Shown here: one piece after another, positions 51,601 to 60,432 of the stretch
How positions within the stretch are numbered: position 1 is the first letter of the stretch
Layout of the letters: each line of letters opens with the position of its first letter
From: Chitinophaga oryzae
GTDB taxonomy: Bacteria > Bacteroidota > Bacteroidia > Chitinophagales > Chitinophagaceae
DNA length: 64,000 nt
Assembly (NCBI RefSeq): GCF_012516375.2
Contig: NZ_CP051204.2
Span: 4,960,001 to 5,024,000, forward strand
Direction of reading: 5' to 3'
The notes under the pieces: model-generated
Database searches by the model: none
Seen by the model: only the letters and a program-made list of their open reading frames with translations
What the model was told of the DNA's origin: nothing
Program-made: the position numbers and the translations under genes

Positions 51601-54600
51601 GGCTGGTCAGCGTACTGGGATCACCACCAAATTCAAACGGATAGCTAGCTACTGTAGTATTAGACGATGGCAGCGTGGTTGTCTGTACTGAAAACACCTC
51701 AGCGGCGGTAAACCCGGCCGTAAATGTTGGTACGCTGAAATAGTTGTTACCCTGGAAGAGAATGTTCGGGTTATAGTTCATAGGGTTGTCCTGCCAGACA
51801 ACAGGGTTGGCAAGTGAAAGCGGCCATTCACGCTGTGCCGCCTGATCCTGTATCTTCAGGATATTGCCATTTACAACGGTCACACCGGCGTCGGCTTTCA
51901 CCCATGATTGTATACCGTTAGCCACGCCGCCCGGGAACCGTTGTTTCTGTCCGAAGGTGAAGAAAGCGCCATTCGCCAGGTCATTACTGCTCAGTGTAAC
52001 CGTTCCCGTGCTGCTGAGTTTCAGCTCTTTGGTAATGGTGCCAAAAGCCGCATCTGTACTAATGAGCAGGTAGTTGTTACCATTGCCGCCCGCCAGTTGC
52101 AGCGTAATCTGCTGGGTGTTGTCCCAGGAGGCGGTCTTCTGCACGCGGAATACGCGGCTCATACGCTGATTGGCATTAGCGCTGGTGACAGCCGTGAAAT
52201 AGCTCGTGCTGCCGCCATTATCGCTGAAGACAAAGAAAGCCTTATCCTGCGTGATGTTGTTTGTATTCGCTGCATTGGAAAGAGCGATGGCATTTCCCAG
52301 CGCGATAGTCACCAGGCCGGTATCCTGGCTCAGGGACTGTTTCTGGTCCAGCATGGTGCAGTCTTCGCGGCCGATACCGGTGATGCGCCTGCCGTAACCT
52401 GCGTTGGCAGCAGCCGTCCACATTTGTACGGTGCCGTCGCTGTTAATATAATCGGTGGCGCCGGCATTAAGCGTAACGCCATATTTGATGGCCATGTAGG
52501 ATTCAATGCGCTGCATCTCCGCCGGTGTAAGGTCGCGGTTGTAGATGAACACCTCCGGAATAAACACTTTAGAATATTCTGAGTAGGTGGCGCCGCCCAG
52601 TTCGAGCGTCCATGCGGTACCATCAGCGGTAGGACCATTCTTTATCAGTCCGCCGTTGCTTTTGAATTCATAGGCGCCGCTGGCCGCTCTTTCAAAGGAG
52701 TAGAGTTTTCCTTTAGCGGTGATGGCATTACCCGTATTCAACCAGCCTTCTATATACAATCGGTTTTCGACCCCTGCGTGCCATCCCATTAACTTGTTAC
52801 CCGTGGAAGTGGCGAATACGCGGCCTGTCTGGGAGCCTTCCACCATCCCCATGCCCATAATGGAATACGCGCCTGACACAGCTGCCGAAGCGGGCACCTG
52901 GTGTGCATCATTACCATCATAATAAATGGCCGGGTTGAAGTTGACCATGCCCGTGGTATTGTCCGGATCACCGATCACGATCATGTGGTTGGCCCTTCCG
53001 GAGATATCGCCCCAGTTTACACCGTTCACCGCCTGGTCTGCCCTGTACCAGGCCACTACGCCATTGTTCACACAGGCAGGACCTTTGTTGGTCATGGGAA
53101 TACTGTTGCCAAATTCCGAAGTACCGCAGGTGTTAGCGGGAATGCGTAACGTGGCCGTCCAGAAACCAAGGCCGGTAGCGCCCGGACCGGCATTGTAGGT
53201 AATCGTTTGGGTAGAAGTACCGGCAGACAATCCTGTTAAGGACGTAACATAATATTGCCCGCTCGTTTTGTTCGTAGCGGGGTCGTTGGCATAAATGTCG
53301 ACAGTATACTGGGCACCGGCCGTTATGTTAGGTATGGTAAGCTGTAGCTGGTACTGCCCCCCTCCCAGCGCTGTAGATGACACCAGTACCGGGGTTTTGC
53401 CACCGGCGGCGGTATAACCACAGTTGCCGGCTGTCAGAGAGATCCCGGCACCAGCATTATTATAGATGGAGTTATTGGTAATAATCACGTTATTGGGAGC
53501 TACGTTCACGATGCCAGCGGCGCCATTATCGTGAATCACGCAACCCTCTATCTGTACATCGGTTACACTGGCGCCGCCGTGAAACCAGATACCGTTGCTG
53601 GCATTGTTCACTACCGTATCGCCTTTGATATCTACATCAGTCGCCGCGTTGGCGCCGTTTACCACGATACCGGAGCGTGTATGATCATAAAAAGCAGAAT
53701 TGACGATGTCTACGTTTGTTCTCGCAGCATTATTATAGAATTCAATGCCATCTACACTACGCTCGAATTTAGAATTTGTCAGCTGAAAATTGGTGGCTGC
53801 TCCCGACACATAAATTCCATCTGTATCAAAATCACTGAAAGTGACCTTATCAATGGTCACTCCTGTGGCAGCTGCATAAAATCCTATGCCAATATCTGCG
53901 TCGTCGTCAATGGAAATTTTATCACCATTTAGTATGGAATTGGTGCAGGTAAACCCGTTGACGGCTCCTTCAAACCGTATCAATGCATTTCCGCCGAACT
54001 GCCCGGGCACTTTATTCTCTATCACTGCTTTATTAATAGTGATATTGCTGGCTACTCCGTTAAACCAGACAGCGTGAATATCGTTCTCATTAATATTAAT
54101 GGTGTCCAGCTTAATGTTATTCGCCGTATTGTCGAAACGGATGGCATAGTCCCCATCGTCATCCGCGCCGATCACGTTCATATCCACCGTGGTTTGGTTG
54201 ATATCAAAATTGGTGGCGGCGTAATCACAATAGATACCCAGTGATACGCCACTCCATAAACTATCGATGGTCACATTTCTGAACAGCACATTGTTCGCCG
54301 TTTCTACAGCACCGGCAGTGTTGTCAAACATAATCGCATTCTGGAATCCGCTGATATTGGTGTTGGTCAGCGTAAAGCCGTCCACCCCTGCGTCGCGGAA
54401 CACAATGGCTTCAGCTCCGCGCGTATTATTAGCGGTAGTCAGTTGGATATTATCCATCTTCAGATTCGTCTGCGTACCGCCTGAAAAATAAAACGCCCGC
54501 CCGATATAGCCATTGTTGTTGGGCTCCACATCCGTGGAATAAATATTTTTTATCGTCAGGTCTGTGGAGGCTCCCCGCACCCGCATAAAGGCGTTGAGGA

Positions 54601-55054
54601 AATTTCCGACCGTACTGAACGAGCGTATATTATCAATAGTGATACCCTTTCTGTCTGCAAAGATGTCCACGTTGATGTCCCCGTTGTTCTGCACAACAAA
54701 ATTCCGGACAGTCACACTGTCCGCATTGATCACAAACGGATTAATGACGGAATTCGTTCCCGTAGAATATATGGTGATTTTGTTCTGCCCGTCGATCGTC
54801 AGTTTCTTTGACGTAATCGTCGGCAAGGTGGTGGCCAGCGTAATCTGTCCGTGCACATTGAACACGATACTATGCGGACCGTCGCCTGCGGCATTCGCAT
54901 CCAGGATGGCCTGTCTGAACGAGCCAGGCCCCGCGTCGTTGGTATTCGTCACGGGGAAAGTGCCGGCGGAGGCGGCAAGCGAGGTTGCCATGCCAATCAA
55001 TGCCAATAACAGCCGCTTACAGCCTTTGCTGAAAAACCTTGAATCGGGATTCAT
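30344..55054 (-). CDS. Giant T9SS-exported surface protein: beta-helix, LamG modules, Calx-beta array, CHU_C
   Basis: About 8,236 residues (over 800 kDa), the largest gene here at 24.7 kb. From ATG 55054 a signal peptide ([23 protein letters not shown]) leads to: right-handed parallel beta-helix (about 53,480-54,960), Ig-like segment, seven LamG-like modules, a unique domain (about 43,930-44,480), about 36 Calx-beta repeats, a DUF11 domain (about 30,610-30,990, [19 protein letters not shown]) and the CHU_C type B sorting domain ([45 protein letters not shown]). ATGs at 55078 and 55075 are alternatives. It is a likely adhesin or gliding/biofilm protein like SprB, with PorP/SprF and OmpA partners downstream. 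Calx-beta repeats bind calcium in the family, which would stiffen the rod; binding target unknown. Confidence 0.95.
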   Translation of the reverse strand: MNPDSRFFSKGCKRLLLALIGMATSLAASAGTFPVTNTNDAGPGSFRQAILDANAAGDGPHSIVFNVHGQITLATTLPTITSKKLTIDGQNKITIYSTGTNSVINPFVINADSVTVRNFVVQNNGDINVDIFADRKGITIDNIRSFSTVGNFLNAFMRVRGASTDLTIKNIYSTDVEPNNNGYIGRAFYFSGGTQTNLKMDNIQLTTANNTRGAEAIVFRDAGVDGFTLTNTNISGFQNAIMFDNTAGAVETANNVLFRNVTIDSLWSGVSLGIYCDYAATNFDINQTTVDMNVIGADDDGDYAIRFDNTANNIKLDTININENDIHAVWFNGVASNITINKAVIENKVPGQFGGNALIRFEGAVNGFTCTNSILNGDKISIDDDADIGIGFYAAATGVTIDKVTFSDFDTDGIYVSGAATNFQLTNSKFERSVDGIEFYNNAARTNVDIVNSAFYDHTRSGIVVNGANAATDVDIKGDTVVNNASNGIWFHGGASVTDVQIEGCVIHDNGAAGIVNVAPNNVIITNNSIYNNAGAGISLTAGNCGYTAAGGKTPVLVSSTALGGGQYQLQLTIPNITAGAQYTVDIYANDPATNKTSGQYYVTSLTGLSAGTSTQTITYNAGPGATGLGFWTATLRIPANTCGTSEFGNSIPMTNKGPACVNNGVVAWYRADQAVNGVNWGDISGRANHMIVIGDPDNTTGMVNFNPAIYYDGNDAHQVPASAAVSGAYSIMGMGMVEGSQTGRVFATSTGNKLMGWHAGVENRLYIEGWLNTGNAITAKGKLYSFERAASGAYEFKSNGGLIKNGPTADGTAWTLELGGATYSEYSKVFIPEVFIYNRDLTPAEMQRIESYMAIKYGVTLNAGATDYINSDGTVQMWTAAANAGYGRRITGIGREDCTMLDQKQSLSQDTGLVTIALGNAIALSNAANTNNITQDKAFFVFSDNGGSTSYFTAVTSANANQRMSRVFRVQKTASWDNTQQITLQLAGGNGNNYLLISTDAAFGTITKELKLSSTGTVTLSSNDLANGAFFTFGQKQRFPGGVANGIQSWVKADAGVTVVNGNILKIQDQAAQREWPLSLANPVVWQDNPMNYNPNILFQGNNYFSVPTFTAGFTAAEVFSVQTTTLPSSNTTVASYPFEFGGDPSTLTSQFYVYNGSHYTHFGITSRPGYSLGGMNVNRIHILNNWSAPNNWALNFDGKTIGSSSTFQVSFSRGAAVNSAIGAGHNSIFNGRFAELILFNRQLNATERTQVNSYLALKYGVTLTAANGAVSDYLASDGSTRMWTASKNTGYGQRITGIGRDDNGTLLQKQSRSQLDDANVTLSIGNSFAASNGENTADIANDLSFFTFSDNGQPATYTQGVTGLGNVTLRMGRTYKVDRTNWAANTIWMALIGGNNRNYLLVSSDETFGAGDKAYPLDEKGQVTVGSDQLPDGAFFTFGTIQAAPAGVAAGLAVWTRADSAVVLSGTNATQWKELSPAGRTWTANTGTFPWKEASFNFNPGISFTGNYFVQQPEIANAFTAGEIFSVQTANYDNTAGPASYPFEFGGTYAGGTAFYTYTNNNQYTYFGSGTARRNFGYPAGVNIRKAHMLNIWSATNDWGAGVDGKVLATANANAVNFLSPASNKDYIGAGHNSPFNGDIPEVILYSRKLNATERQQVQSYMALRYGLTLGIDAPMDYLASDGATTMWKAAAGGAYAKHITGIGRDDRGMLLQKQSVAADTGIVTIAAGTTVAASNKANATTITNDLSFFTFGDDGAATTYLTPVAGINGLNSRMARIFKAQKTNWADQDITIKLAGGNERTYLVVSTDNAFGAGDATYALDADGNVTLNSSQLADGAHFTFARMVTGPNGVKDGLSFWLRADDGMSSGSQWVDYSNFGNDAAQGLVSGQPITDARALNFNYGLVFDGTDDFLDINTTRIDPATSTIFAVAAASGYAAGNVRELVGSGAVGANQGMEFRVVNMGQLQFLENSAAVAGIAGTKLAASGRPYIFSVTQNNATDGIRLFENFAEDIKGTVNLTPATANLISIGSRTIAGRGGFFMGPIGEVISYDRVLSDLERQRVESYLGLKYGITLNNGATDYLATDGSKYWTADPTYKFRITGIGRDDSTALNTKQSLSVDTGFVTLSLGSSIELTNERNTNIITNNKSFLVFGDNGQSASSYTTVVGGANATRRLPRVWKVDKTNWTDQNITLKADAVGTKVYLLISTDPTFATISQELPLNTDKTITLNSSQLPDGIYFTFGAPVKYPGGVASGNLVWLRADINTSASADNTPISNWNDYSPNGNNVWQATAASQPIYMNNAAANMNFNPVVKFNGGTHGMTGGSFLKNGTYSSAYAFYAGSQAVANQTVIFTEVAPALGVNQFTLHATWDNNIVYWDPPYKNNRLFFNAGDINNQVILWTATNNVSLPANKQSIFKNGVNVLNGNNTDIITGGVQAFQLGWNNGVSYNGRMGDLIVYTSPLTPTEQQKVNSYMAIKYGITLNNGATNYLATDGSTVWDAAANTGYGNYITGIGRDDAEDLNQKQSRNTMSGMQLAIGLNSLAETNLSNTNNFSADKSYMVWGDNAGSGLFKTALSGHPVANYRMGRVWKVQKSGTIGAVQVAVPYDALPNAAQTYLIVSNDATFDGSDTFIPVTAMTLNGVKHYAADVNLNNGQYFTYAASIKTPGGVVGTSLWLRADAGTSSTTNNTAIDGWTDYASDLNNATQTTAANQPLYLNNAADNVNFNPMVKFDGADFMGLDITKMPVGTSARTLIGVGNTATTATGNKFILAYGAGATNQGSGLALIGGNGTADFVGWANDVTSPAGNWQVGTVNEMTGVWAGNGGNATLYSKMKALGGPVAKAWNTGNVGAGIGAWPWDRAQAWNGSMGEVIVYPTALTTNELQRVSTYLAIKYGYTLDQTSPTDYLATDGTTKVWDATANATYKNNIAGIGRDDVEGLAQKQSQSVNGGIQPIVGLGSIAADNLSNANTFSADKAYMIWGDDGGSTAFTTAVTGNPAVTTRMGRIWKVQESATVGNVTLAIGKDQLPRVAKTPYLIVSNDATFDGADQFIQLAETDVNGVASYTANVDLTNGQYFTYASFVTAPGGVPNEMLWVKADADVLASGGNQVEQWLNQAGTMATELRAAAPAHTGAITPTADILHVPNGINFNPTLDFSGATGRSLKGDADVNWNTAANLSIFSVSSPEGLPANGLAGIFATNGNWTASGAAGRGLIYSSSGTFTLDGNGCLVAPSTPSYAGPIIARGVYVNPGNALNGRTWLNGKPGAIGVTCTAQIDGSFFEIGGRTTAESSLDNRIFKGKIPEVIVYKTALTPTETQQVESYLGIKYGITLDQSTAQNYLATDGSVIWNATANNTYKNNIFGIGRDDREALTQKQSRSIHTGSILTVGMRTIAATNAENTNTFGEDKSYLLLGSNSNALTVGGTDLPKGSCIPERLTQEWKTQFTNYDISTQPLSMQFDLNGITVKGTATEDFTIMVDEDGDGDFTTGTVTEIPATSFNAGIVSFDNVSALKDGVVFTLVTSHLRRTANLVPDATTRTVAATCISNDTLYFIDPTDANKYIASISLNGNTMDVTKLSALVDVNRDMNAALGKNSGTDYGTQLMRRLVQINYTGAALTQNGGVTVRLFWNPAEKTNAENMLSGTRGVPGTQRWTWFKHTGDITSTLADLAPEGLANITELAPTATGQQDGVEYVEFSGIQSFSTFGGVTAVNQTLSITKGQDGKEGTPDGAFKISLPGTVTATEDITVNYTVTGTAANGADYTSLTGTVTFPSGSNNISLPVIVTDDNILEITENVTVTLTNALGAISGNAYNISTTQPAATLDIADNDSNDPAKTTVGVVWSSDAKEPITNGAFNVSLPAGVTTSEDILVTYAVAGTATPGADYQALTGSVVIPAGSGGVMLPVLVMDDQLLEKPETVITTVTGGSSANFTLTPRTGAATATVNVIDDENTPANLTLSVAKTADAAEPSTHGGFTISLPSTVKPTEDITVSYTIAGTATGGSDYTALTGTVVIPAGQSDVALPVNVIDDQIIENPETVVVTLTGGTSPNFTYTVSATNGNASMAIADNDNIAANRVLSIKKTTDAAEPASHGVFTISLPANIKSSENITIAYTSSGTAASGTDYTALGTSVVLPAGQNSITLPITVADDKIIENTETVIATVTGGTSTSFTFTVSSTEGSATADIADDDNTAANRVLGVRNAGGNASEPATHSAFKIGLPTGVTSSEPVTVTYTISGTAVNGTDYTTLPGTVIIPAGQDSVTVPVTVSDDQLMENTETVIMTITGGNSTSFAFTASTTNGNATVNILDDDNTAANRVLSITKTNDGAEPATNAAFKISLPGTVKPSEDITVNYTIAGTATNGTDYTTLSGTVTIPAGTNNITLPVTVTNDLVIEGTETVALTLTGGSSANFTYTVSATNGNATANITDDDNTAANRVLSVVNDANAAEPATPGAFKISLPTGITASVPVTVNYTIAGTATSGADYTALTGTATIPAGQPDVTVAVTVADDKIIELTETVAMTITGGTGGGSAYTASAAAKTATVNIADDDDTPANRVVRVQVARDGAEGGNSLRFNFLLAPGITVSQQVTINYSVGGTAILGTDYNGLTASHFDGTAIISAGATATASVGNVVDDQIIEGTETVVITLNSGSSTNFTFTPDPAEGVATANIIDNDDIPANRVLSITKNGDAAEPGANNTFNINLPAGITVPAPITVNYTVTGTATGGADYATLTGTATIPGGANGTTLPVNVINDNLIENTETVVVTITGGTTGSLTFTPSTTNGAETMNIADDENTAANRVLSIVKVADAVEPSTNGSFKVSLPGTVRTSEAVTVNYTVSGTATNGTDYTTLTGSVVLPAGQNNVSIPVLVINDKIIEGTENVTLTLTGGNSTSFAFTASTTNGSATVDIADDDNVAANQVLSVAKGTDGAEPNTNGAFTISLPAGYTAAAAITVNYTIAGTATSGSDYVALTGTVTLPAGQPGVSVPVVVSNDDLIENTETVIMTLTGGTGGGLTYTASPTNAAATVNINDDENAAANRVLSVANNGNAAEPATPGSFRISLPTGVKPSEDIQVTYTISGSATGGKDYTALTGTVTLPAGQNSVDVPVTVTDDKIIEGQEDVILTISSGASTNFAYTASTTNGTATVNIADDDNTAANQVLAVTKGADAAEPATNGHFVISLPTGITSARDIQVTYTIGAGTATPGTDYQAITGTITIPAGQENVHVPVNVIDNKVIEPAETVILNISGGNDTQFAYTIAGGGGSATVTIADDDYTTNRNVVLLTKVSDAIEGGTNGQYRIALQPGVTSSEDVVINFALTGTAINATDYNLLGLSAGKIVIPAGANEIFIDVDAGNDGIIEGPETVIMTLTSAASSSYPFTIDPSGNGATVNIVDANAASSTPIQVMAGANAAEPASNGTFTVKLAGVGTSAWPVTIGYRVSGTALSGTDYEALGTIVIPANTNAVPITLKVLDDKIIEPTETMTITLLSGSATDGGGNAFIFPPDPAFDNLTVNIADDDAAVAANRVLKVVKDQDAAEPNTNGSFTVSLPADYTSSANITLNYTMSGTAVRNTDYTIFTITLPANSNSISLPLRVTDDKIIENTETAILTLTGGTDGNSFTYTGDPAGNVATLNIADDDNNTTNNVLSVAATTHGAEPGTPGVFTISLPTGYTAAEEIDVTYTIGGTATAGDDYTPLTGTAKIPAGQPNVTVQVPVTDDQIIEGTETVMMTLTGGTSTSFTFTPATGNSTATVNITDNDNTAANQVISITKKTDAAEPSTLGAFTVSLPANIKSAQPITVNYTIAGTAENGKDYNTLTGTVVIPANTNAVDVPVTVMDEKIIEGTETVVLTVTGGASPDFTYTASTTSGTATVNIADDDDIAANRVLSVENKANAAEPGTNGLFRISLPAGYTAAVPVTVNYTVAGTATSGDDYTALTNTVVIPAGENGVPVAVNVADDKIIENTETVILTITNGTGGAAYTASTTNGNATVNIADDDNTPDNIVLSVTRTADAGEPSTNGTFSISLPAGVTVAEDVTVHYTITGTATNGTDYTNLTGTVVLPANQESVAVPVAVTDDKIIENTETVIMTLNNGASANFSFTASTTSGSASMDIADDDNTPTALVLSINKKADGAEPATNGQFSISLPAGYTASQNITVNYTVAGTATSGADYTALGGSIVLPAGEDTVFLPVTVKDDKIIEPTETVIVTLTGGTSTSFSLVPSSSNGNATVNITDDENTVPANLVLGIARNKDAAEPATSGAFRVGLPAGITAAEDITVNYTVTGTAAAGTDYVALSGTVVIPAGTDSVDIPVTVADDKIIEPAETVIATLAGGSSGSFTFTGTGNATVNIADDDAVAANLVLTVARASDAAEPNVNGSFTVSLPAGYTAAEDITVNYTITGTAISGTDYTALPGTVVIPAGQPGATVQVPVIDDQLIETTETVIMTLNGGSSASFTFTGNGNDTVNIADDDNTAANRILSVTKMTDAAEPGTNGVFAISLPKGITAAEAITVNYTIAGTAASGKDYTALSGTATIPAGKDTVFVTVPVIDDKVIETTESVLMTLTGGNSANFTFTASTTSGNATVNIADDDNVAANLIVSVLNPADAAEPATNGSFSVSLPAGYTASEDITVNYTIGGTATAGDDYVTLNGSVVIPAGLTSITVPVTVKDDKIIENTETVIMTATGATSTSFTLVASSTSGNATVNIADDDNTAANRVLSVNNAGNAAEPGTNGRFAISLPGGVTSAEDITVNYTIAGTATSGTDYGALSGTVVIPAGQDTVFVPVNVIDDNIIESNETVVLTLTNGASTSFNFTASTTNGNAAVTIADDDNVDGNRVLQVVRTANAAEPGTNGSFYVSLPAAVTAAEDITATYTISGTAKNGTDYTSLTGTVVIPAGQPGVSVPVTVTDDKIIEGTETVIMTLTGGSSASFTYTASDTAGVASLDIADDDATTANRVLVVTKGSDAAEPATNGSFNIGLPTGITAAEDITVNYTIGGTATADTDYTAITGAVVIPAGQNSVAVPVTVKDDRIIETTETVIMTLTGGTSTSFTYAGNNNDTVNIADNDNVAANRVLTVAKAIDAAEPGTNGAFTISLPAGITAAENVTINYTVGGTATTGTDYTTLGGTVILTAGQNSVTIPVPVIDDQIIENTETVVMTLAGGASANFTFTGNTSATVNINDNDDIAANRVITVTATRDAAEPGTNGEFTIGLPNGITAAEAVTVKYTIAGTAASGVDYTALSGTVIIPAGQNKVTIPVPVINDQIMENTETVVMAITSGASTSFTFTGGGSATVNIIDDENTPANRTLNIVKTTDASEPATNGSFTVSLPAGIVASEDIKVNYSTSGTATSGTDYTAITGTITIPAGRNSVAVPVTVKDDQVIEQTETVIMTLNGGTSTSFTLTGNGNATVNIADNESTTPASMVLNITKGADGAEPSTNGNFNVSLPTGITSSEDISVNYTVAGTATAGADYTALTGTVVIPAGQNSVAVPVTVTDDQIIEVTETVVATLNGGTSAHFTFTGNGNATVNIADDESKTPAKMVLTAAKGADGAEPATNGNFTISLPAGITSSEAITLNYTVAGTATANADYTALTGTVTIPAGQNSISIPVTVQDDKVIEGTETVVLTQTGATSANFTYTAAGNATVNILDDETTDANLVLNVTKGADGAEPATNGSFNISLPAGVTAAMDITATYTVAGTATGGTDYTTLSGTVTIPAGQNSVAVPVTVTDDQLIEGDETVIITGTGGQAGSLAFKPGAAVTATVTIADDDDDNLDLVVSASKANAAEPATAGEFTISLAGGKVPAADITVTYTVAGTAAPGTDYTALTGTAVIPAGKNSVAVPVNVSDDDLIEPVETAGLTITGGKSAGITYTVGANKTATVSIADDDHTDLSLLVTASKPDATEPNVNGEFTISLASGKRTADPIIIQYMISGSATPDADYTAITGTITIPAGANRVTVPVSVLDDTEVESPETVVFMLTGGKSASYTFTAGAAKEATVTITDTDKLAGDLVITKEIVAPATGPYRMGQNLTYRITVRNAGNIPVTSVRAEDRLPVQLDVPTNTSAERGEVTVSPATKLVEWNIGDLAVGASVQMTLTTRVIEGGQLINEASAYSTNMPDADSTNNVAASSVAIEGSDLSFPNVITPNGDGKNERFIIGGLEKYPGSAIYIYNRWGSMVYQSKDYRNDWDGSNLNEATYYYILEVRKPEGVKKYKGWITILR
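30990..43935 (-). repeat. Tandem array of about 36 Calx-beta repeats
   Basis: About 12.9 kb of in-frame tandem repeats, unit about 117-120 codons (351-360 bp), in the giant gene. Each unit follows AANRVLSV...AAEPxTNGxFxISLPxG, [12 protein letters not shown], [17 protein letters not shown], VPVTVxDDxIIEx[13 protein letters not shown]. The acidic DD and E-x-TE positions are the expected calcium ligands. Units 8, 14 and 15 (counted from the N-terminal side) diverge most. Two unit types are seen: one ends [15 protein letters not shown] (120 aa), the other [14 protein letters not shown] (117 aa, clustered at about 31.7-36.2 kb). At DNA level the units are similar enough for recombination. Confidence 0.92.
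44475..53083 (-). repeat. Seven LamG/ConA-like modules with GIGRDD...QKQS motif
   Basis: Seven modules of about 1.2 kb each, starting near 53083, 51925, 50705, 49500, 48298, 47045 and 45787. Each opens with W-x-[RK]-AD (WYRAD, WVKAD, WTRAD, WLRAD), continues through a concanavalin-A-like sheet ending in a Y-N-R-x-L or YxxxLTxxE element ([13 protein letters not shown]), then a second part with GIGR[DE]D, [QT]KQS and [11 protein letters not shown]. This is the LamG-like plus C-terminal domain pair seen in large Bacteroidota surface proteins. LamG folds often bind glycans; the ligand here is unknown. Confidence 0.85.
53480..54960 (-). other. N-terminal parallel beta-helix region of the giant protein
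   Basis: After the signal peptide, about 490 residues show repeating short coils ([56 protein letters not shown]) typical of right-handed beta-helix (pectate-lyase-like) folds, opening with the [19 protein letters not shown] motif common in bacterial adhesins. It forms the membrane-distal tip if the CHU_C end is cell-attached. Confidence 0.8.
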
Positions 55055-55225
55055 AACATTATTTAAGAGGGACATCATGCAATAACATTGGGTAATAAGG
55101 GCCCGGGACTACCGTTTTACACGGCAGACCGGTAAAGATCCCGTCAGGAATCTCTATTTTTCATATGCTCAGGACGTGATATGGTCGTTTGCTACAACCG
55201 GCAGCAACTCACCTCAGCCGGTGAT

Positions 55226-55256
55226 CAAACACAGACGATATTTGGTCTTACGAAAA
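55226..55256 (-). promoter_or_regulatory. Candidate promoter of the giant-protein operon
   Basis: Minus strand TTTT (55256-55253), 19 bp, TGTGTTTG (55233-55226): each box is one base from consensus. It would leave a leader of about 165 nt before ATG 55054. Confidence 0.4.
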
Positions 55257-55471
55257 TGGTTTTTGAGACATTGCAAAACGGTAAAGTCCGCATGTTGTGG
55301 TAATCGCGTAAAGTTTCCCCATAGGAAAGTATTAAGTTTTAGAAAAGGATACGGGCCTTAGTGGTTCATCCTACAATTCACAGAAATGTTCACATGACTC
55401 AACGGAACAATTCCGTTAGCGAAAGTAGAAAAACTATTCAAGCGCGGCTGTAGTTGTTACTGTAATAGCAA

Positions 55472-55489
55472 TGTAGTAGTTATACTACA
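55472..55489. promoter_or_regulatory. 18-bp palindrome upstream of the response regulator
   Basis: TGTAGTA and TACTACA flank GTTA, and a degenerate copy TGTAGTTGTTACTGTA lies about 8 bp before. Two such dyads side by side are typical of LuxR/NarL-type regulator sites, so self-regulation by the adjacent regulator is possible. Confidence 0.4.
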
Positions 55490-55616
55490 GCGCAGTCATC
55501 CGTTGATCAGGAGATCCTAAAAAAATTCCCGAATAATTATATACATCGGAAGAAAAATATGTTACTTTAGTGCCGACAAAGATCTATGCTACCCTCCTGC
55601 CCTAACCTGAACGGAA

Positions 55617-56282
55617 ATGATACACGTATTGATTGCAGACGACCATTCGATAGTAAGACTTGGCGTTAAACAAATTATCTGCTCTCTGCCTGGTGACATG
55701 TATGTTACCGAAGCAAAAACATTTGACGAAACCATTTCTTTTATTGAAATCAGGCATTTCGACCTGCTGATTTTGGACATTAATATGCCTGGCGGCAACA
55801 ACCTGCAGATGATACAGGCGGTAAAACTTCGTCAGCCTGATATTAAAATACTGGTCTGTTCGGCGTATGAAGAAATCCTGTATGCGCTCGGCTACCTGCA
55901 GACGGGCGCTGACGGTTACATTGAAAAAAACTCCCCGGACGACGACTTCAGGATGGCCGTCACTACAGTACTGGGGGGTGAAAAGTATATCAGCAGAGCC
56001 GTCAGGGAACAGCTTATCAACAAGTACACCCGGCAACAGGAAGTTCACCAGAATCCGTTCGCCGTACTCTCCGGACGTGAAATTGAAGTCATGAACCTGC
56101 TGATAAAAGGCCTTCCGCTGATAAAAATTGCGGAGATGCTTCACCTGCAGCTGACCACGGTGAGCACTTACAAAGCGCGCATCTTCGAAAAAACAGGGGT
56201 CAAAAATGTGATCGCTTTAGTGGAGAAAGCACATATGTACCAGGCTACCAGTCATATCGGCGAAGCTGTAATGAAAGTATAG
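55617..56282 (+). CDS. NarL/FixJ-type response regulator with LuxR HTH
   Basis: Cytosolic two-component regulator of 221 residues. Receiver domain 1-120: acidic pair Asp8-Asp9 in LIADDHS, phospho-acceptor Asp54 in LLILDINMPGG, Ser/Thr position near 82 and Lys104 in YIEKNSP. LuxR-type helix-turn-helix about 147-210 (LSGREIEVMNLLIKGLPLIKIAEML, TVSTYKARIFEKTGVKN). Its last 38 bp overlap the 3' end of the opposing Reg_prop histidine kinase gene, its likely partner. It is divergent from the giant-protein operon, 540 bp away, which makes that operon a candidate target. Confidence 0.93.
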   Translation: MIHVLIADDHSIVRLGVKQIICSLPGDMYVTEAKTFDETISFIEIRHFDLLILDINMPGGNNLQMIQAVKLRQPDIKILVCSAYEEILYALGYLQTGADGYIEKNSPDDDFRMAVTTVLGGEKYISRAVREQLINKYTRQQEVHQNPFAVLSGREIEVMNLLIKGLPLIKIAEMLHLQLTTVSTYKARIFEKTGVKNVIALVEKAHMYQATSHIGEAVMKV

Positions 56283-59200
56283 TACCCCGCTCTTTTCCCG
56301 GGCGGGCGGTCAACCGGCCGTGGATCGCCGGCAGCAATTCCCTGATGAGTATCAGGCCAATCCCTGTGCTGATGGAATGACCGGTACCGTCATTTTCCGG
56401 CTGGTTCATCCAGTCCACGACTGCCTGCGGCATACCGCTGCCGGTATCTGACACATGTATCGTGAGCAGGTCCCCGCTTTTTTCCACCGTCACCGTTACG
56501 CTTCCGTGGACCGTATATTTAACGGCGTTATCCAGCAGGTTATGAAGTATCACTGTCAGGAGAAGCTTATTGGCCACCACTGTCGTTCCCGGAGGAACGT
56601 GATTCATCAGTTGGATGCGTTTTGAATCAGACACCGGCTTAAAGATGGCCATCTTTTCTTCCACCAGCCAGGGCAGGTCTATGACTTCTTCTGAGAATTC
56701 TCCCGTCTGGTAGGTAGTCCGCATATAATGGATCAGGTTATCCACCAGGTAGTGCATACGGTAGAGGCTCTCGTAGGTAACCGTTTTTATTTCCTCTTCC
56801 TTCAGCCTGTCTGAAGACGGATCATTATTATTGACGCGCAGCAAAAAGCGCAGCGGCGTTTTGATATCATGGGTAATGGCCGTCAGCAGGTGTTTATGCA
56901 TTAAGCCCTGCTTACGGAGCTGTTCGTCTGACTCCTGTAAGATGGCCATTGTTTCCTCAAGCTTCTCCGTGCGGTTGTGGACTTTTAATTCCAGCAGTTT
57001 GTTCTGTTCCTGTATATGCCGGACACGTATTTTATAAATCAGGATAACCAGGCAGATCAGAGCGAACAAGGCCGCTAACCTGAACCATCCTTTCTCGTAG
57101 AAGGCTTCCTGCACGCGAATTCTGATCACTTTTTCGATGTACTGGTCTTTGCCGAAACCTTTCAGTTTTCGGACCCGGATACTATAATCGCCGGATGGCA
57201 ACGACGACAGCGTGATGGTCCTGTCGCTGTTTACAGGCAGCCATATTTCTTCTTCCTGCCAACCGTCTTTGTCCAGGCTATAGTAGAAATACAGGTTCCG
57301 CTGGTCCCCGAAATAAGGGGAACTGATGTGCAACCGGAAGGTTTTAAAGCCGTTAGGCAGTTCGAAGTGGTCGTCCGCGGCCGTTTGCTTCAGGTTGTGT
57401 TCCATCCAGTCGACGAAGATTTTCTGGTCGGGCATCTCCATCCGGACAGCCGACGGCGTAAACTGCACCAGTCCGTCCAGCGAAGGCAGGGAGATATCTC
57501 CGTTCTCATATTTAAAGGCACAGGGCTGGCAGCCGCCGTTAAACTCGTTGGTATTAAAGCCCTGGTCTTTCCCGAAATAGTAATAAAACACGTCGCGCTG
57601 CTTTCCGTCGGCATAGTCCAGCATATCCTGCCGCCTGACGCGAAAGAGGCCTTTGTTGGTGGTCAGCCAGAAATACCCTTCGTAATCCTCCGTAATACAA
57701 TGGGTAGTGATCATATACCGCTGGCCATCCAGCGGCAGGGCCACCAGCCGGTCGTTACGGTAGAGAAAAACGCCTTTGTTATAGGTGGTGATCCAGACTT
57801 CTTTTTGCCTGGGCACATAGATGCTTCGTATGTTTCCCTGTTCCAGTCCGCGGATAGTGTCTGTACGTCCGGAAGGCAGGTGTACCCGGTACAGGCCTTT
57901 GCTGGTACCTACCCATAGCAGGCCGGGAAGCTGTCCTTCTTTGATGTAGGTAACGTCCTCAACTTTGGCAGGCAGGAACTGCAGGGTGTCATCCGGCGAG
58001 GTGGTGTTCAAATAATACAGTCCCGGAAACTGGCCACCTACCCATATGTTTCCATTTGGGCCGGCATAAACGGTGCCGATGAGATAAGGTAATTCAATTT
58101 TGCGTACCACTTTACTGAAGTCGGGAGATACGCCGACGAGTGAAAAGCCTTTCCTTCCCCAGTACCTGCCCTGCTGATCGCGGGCCAGCGCATATTTCTC
58201 CAGGGTATCTTCACCATACGACAGCGGCAGCCAGTTGTATTTTCCGTTCTTTCCGAACGAAAGCCCGGTGGCTGTTATCACCGCATTACCGGAGAAGGGA
58301 GCCTGGGCGTAAAAAACCTCCTCTTCCGAAGCATCCGATTTACGGACGGTAAATTGCTGCCTGGTATAGATATAGAGGCCTTTGGTAGAGCTGCCGAGGA
58401 AAACGCGCCTGTTTGCCTGATCATAATAGACAGCGGTGATGTAAGCCTGATGCATGTCAAAATCCTTCGCCACCATAACACTATGCATACGACCATGCGC
58501 CTGGGGCTGCAGCAGATAACAGGCACGGTCCGTATACACGAAAACCTGCCGTGCCGCAAGGTTCCAGTACAGCTCCATTTTACATTTGCTGAACGCTGTG
58601 TCCGACAGCAGGTCGCCTGTCAGCGTAATTTTCATCGGCTGGTCTTTATGCCACCCGATGATATGTCCGTCTTTGTTCAGGTAAAACAGCCGGCTATCGC
58701 AAACGAACAAACGCAGCAGGTCCAGCTGCGGCTGAACAATGCGATAATCTGTCTTCCCTTTATTTATATGGGAGATGGTATCCCTGTAAACAGAAAAATA
58801 AGTTTCGGAAGTCTGCGGCATAACGACCGGGCATATTTTGGCAAAATGCGCTCCATAGTCGTCGGGCCATCCGCGGATGGGATAATAATCCTTATTGCTG
58901 GCTTTATACCGCTGGTATTCGTATCCAGGCATTGTTCGGCCTATATGTTTCACCCTGCTCTGGGTGACCGTCAGTATTTCCCCGATATCGTTTTCTACAG
59001 CGATGGCAGTGTCACTGGGATACGTCCGTCCCATCCTGCTGCTTTTCAGTCCGGGCAGGTTGTCGGTGCTGAAGTTAAAGAAGTAGCTGCCATCAAACCG
59101 CGTGAGGCCGTTTTCTGTAGGCAGCCACAGAAAACCATTTTTATCCGGTACAATGCCTTTGATACTGTTTTGAGGCAATCCATCCTCATCCGTGAAGTGC

Positions 59201-59295
59201 CTGACAGCGTAATATATTGCGGTATCCGCCGGGAGACTGGGCGTCGCCGGCATAAAATGCAGCAAGCATAGGTGAAGACAGACAATAAGGTTCAT
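56245..59295 (-). CDS. Reg_prop sensor histidine kinase
   Basis: Membrane sensor kinase of 1016 residues. Signal peptide 1-23; periplasmic two-component propeller repeats about 25-630 (GLPQNSIKGIVPDKNGFLWLPTENGLTRFDG, LLWVGTSKGLYRV, EVWITTYNKGVF, YFWLTTNKGLFRV); Y_Y_Y domain about 680-748; one membrane helix about 752-772; coiled coil; HisKA with His809 in THDIKTPLRF; HATPase about 905-1012 with N-box NLLDNAVKY and SDTGSGMP. Unlike hybrid HTCS regulators it has no receiver or AraC domain, so the overlapping response regulator is its probable partner. Propellers of this type often sense glycans; the ligand is not visible from sequence. Confidence 0.93.
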   Translation of the reverse strand: MNLIVCLHLCLLHFMPATPSLPADTAIYYAVRHFTDEDGLPQNSIKGIVPDKNGFLWLPTENGLTRFDGSYFFNFSTDNLPGLKSSRMGRTYPSDTAIAVENDIGEILTVTQSRVKHIGRTMPGYEYQRYKASNKDYYPIRGWPDDYGAHFAKICPVVMPQTSETYFSVYRDTISHINKGKTDYRIVQPQLDLLRLFVCDSRLFYLNKDGHIIGWHKDQPMKITLTGDLLSDTAFSKCKMELYWNLAARQVFVYTDRACYLLQPQAHGRMHSVMVAKDFDMHQAYITAVYYDQANRRVFLGSSTKGLYIYTRQQFTVRKSDASEEEVFYAQAPFSGNAVITATGLSFGKNGKYNWLPLSYGEDTLEKYALARDQQGRYWGRKGFSLVGVSPDFSKVVRKIELPYLIGTVYAGPNGNIWVGGQFPGLYYLNTTSPDDTLQFLPAKVEDVTYIKEGQLPGLLWVGTSKGLYRVHLPSGRTDTIRGLEQGNIRSIYVPRQKEVWITTYNKGVFLYRNDRLVALPLDGQRYMITTHCITEDYEGYFWLTTNKGLFRVRRQDMLDYADGKQRDVFYYYFGKDQGFNTNEFNGGCQPCAFKYENGDISLPSLDGLVQFTPSAVRMEMPDQKIFVDWMEHNLKQTAADDHFELPNGFKTFRLHISSPYFGDQRNLYFYYSLDKDGWQEEEIWLPVNSDRTITLSSLPSGDYSIRVRKLKGFGKDQYIEKVIRIRVQEAFYEKGWFRLAALFALICLVILIYKIRVRHIQEQNKLLELKVHNRTEKLEETMAILQESDEQLRKQGLMHKHLLTAITHDIKTPLRFLLRVNNNDPSSDRLKEEEIKTVTYESLYRMHYLVDNLIHYMRTTYQTGEFSEEVIDLPWLVEEKMAIFKPVSDSKRIQLMNHVPPGTTVVANKLLLTVILHNLLDNAVKYTVHGSVTVTVEKSGDLLTIHVSDTGSGMPQAVVDWMNQPENDGTGHSISTGIGLILIRELLPAIHGRLTARPGKERGTILSLQLRRYDW

Positions 59296-59357
59296 CGTAA
59301 AGATAAAGCTCGAACAACATGACAGCAGGACATCCGCAATCCTGATTTAACTCGCCG

Positions 59358-59388
59358 CAAATATATGTAAATAGGGCGCGAATTAAAA
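59358..59388 (-). promoter_or_regulatory. Candidate promoter of the histidine kinase gene
   Basis: Minus strand TTTT (59388-59385), 19 bp, then TATATTTG (59365-59358), an exact -7 box. The leader to the ATG would be about 55 nt. Confidence 0.55.
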
Positions 59389-59431
59389 TAGTATTAAAAA
59401 ATATGCTGTCGGGCTGCCGCGCGGGAAGTGT

Positions 59432-59469
59432 AGTCAGGCCAAGCCCTGTCTGTTGTACCCGGCCTGACT
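59432..59469 (-). terminator. Hairpin after the crystallin-like gene
   Basis: AGTCAGGCC (59432-59440) and GGCCTGACT (59461-59469) form a perfect 9-bp stem with a 20-nt loop, 14 bp after the stop codon of the crystallin-like gene. No T-run follows, so termination is uncertain. Confidence 0.45.
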
Positions 59470-59483
59470 GTAAGGTGCCGCTC

Positions 59484-59816
59484 TTAGTTGATCCTGATGC
59501 GGGAGATCTTGCCATCCAGCCCGTTGTTCTGGATGAAAGACACAACCACGTACTCATCTTCATAACTACGTTCAAACGTATTGACCGTATACTCCGGCGA
59601 TATCTTTTTTACATTGACGATGGTAAAATCATCGTTCGTAGCACCGTCCGGTGAGTCGTACACCGTAATTTCACAGCCTGCGCGTACGCCATACAGTTTC
59701 ATGGAGCGGATTTCATCATTTTTTACCGGCTGGAAGTTCTGTCCCGGGGTGTCTTCAACTGTCTGAACAATGTTTTGGGAGCCATTGTTGCCTTCATAAA
59801 ATACGATAATACCCAT
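59484..59816 (-). CDS. Small beta/gamma-crystallin-like protein
   Basis: 110 residues from ATG 59816 (MGIIVFYEGNNGSQNIV); an ATG at 59858 would add 14 residues that do not look like part of the fold. The pattern IVFYEGNNGSQN, NDEIRSMKLYG, ITVYDSPDG, NDDFTIVNV suggests two Greek-key-type halves of the beta/gamma-crystallin fold, with NDEIRS close to the calcium motif (N/D)(N/D)xx(S/T)S but with Arg at the fifth place. No signal peptide is present. Related proteins bind calcium; the cell role is unknown. Monocistronic. Confidence 0.6.
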   Translation of the reverse strand: MGIIVFYEGNNGSQNIVQTVEDTPGQNFQPVKNDEIRSMKLYGVRAGCEITVYDSPDGATNDDFTIVNVKKISPEYTVNTFERSYEDEYVVVSFIQNNGLDGKISRIRIN

Positions 59817-60432
59817 AAAATAGCGTTTTGTGGTGAAATAATAAGAAGGAGAAATCATTCCTGTACACAGGAAAAAAGATGTATAATCAAACTAAAAAGG
59901 AAAATTAACCGGTTTTAAACAATAGTCAGGACTACAAACTAAATAATATGGTCACTTTGAGCTTAACACGGGTTCCATAGGAAGGATATTGCAGCACTGA
60001 TAAGCATTCCAGCGCTTTTATATCCTTCAGCATTCTCTGAATGAAATTAAGTAAAAAAAATAAACCGGCAAAAAAGAGGTTGGAATTATTGTCTTAGTCG
60101 GAAAGATGTATTTTCACATAGAGGGGCTTATAGAAGCCTGTTAGGCCTGGAAGTAATAAATCCTAAGCACCTTCATACGCCCTGGCCACAGCACTGCCCA
60201 GTTTGATCTCACTTATATCTTATCATTTTGAAATTTTTCTTACACCACATCAGTCTACGCTTGCCCCTAACTGCCAACGTATCCTCCATTGCCACTCTAT
60301 AGAAGTCGCGATAATTTACGGCCGCGCCGGGTCGTATATATACAAATGATTCACATCCTTGCTTCGACATCCTGGCAGGAAATTGAATTCAATACCTTCC
60401 CCCTCCGGCACAAAATATGATGACACCATTGT
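59817..60432. other. Gene-free stretch of 616 bp
   Basis: No convincing reading frame. GAAGGATAT (59981-59989) and ATATCCTTC (60020-60028) could pair as a 9-bp stem with a 30-nt loop. TTTG at 60202-60205 and TCATTTTG at 60223-60230, 17 bp apart, are a weak promoter for the hydrolase, about 200 bp before its ATG. Such a long leader or an unrecognised small RNA are both possible. Confidence 0.35.

Larger units (their letters stand above)
55079..55616. other. Divergent control region of the giant-protein operon and response regulator, 538 bp
   Basis: It holds AACGGAA-CAA-TTCCGTT (55401-55417), TGTAGTA-GTTA-TACTACA (55472-55489) with a degenerate relative TGTAGTTGTTACTGTA just before it (about 55449-55464), and a weaker ACCGGC/GCCGGT pair (55198-55223). 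On the minus strand TTTT-N19-TGTGTTTG (55256-55226) is a near-consensus promoter for the giant gene. TACTTTAG near 55564-55571 is a weak -7 box for the regulator. No coding sequence is seen. Confidence 0.5.
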
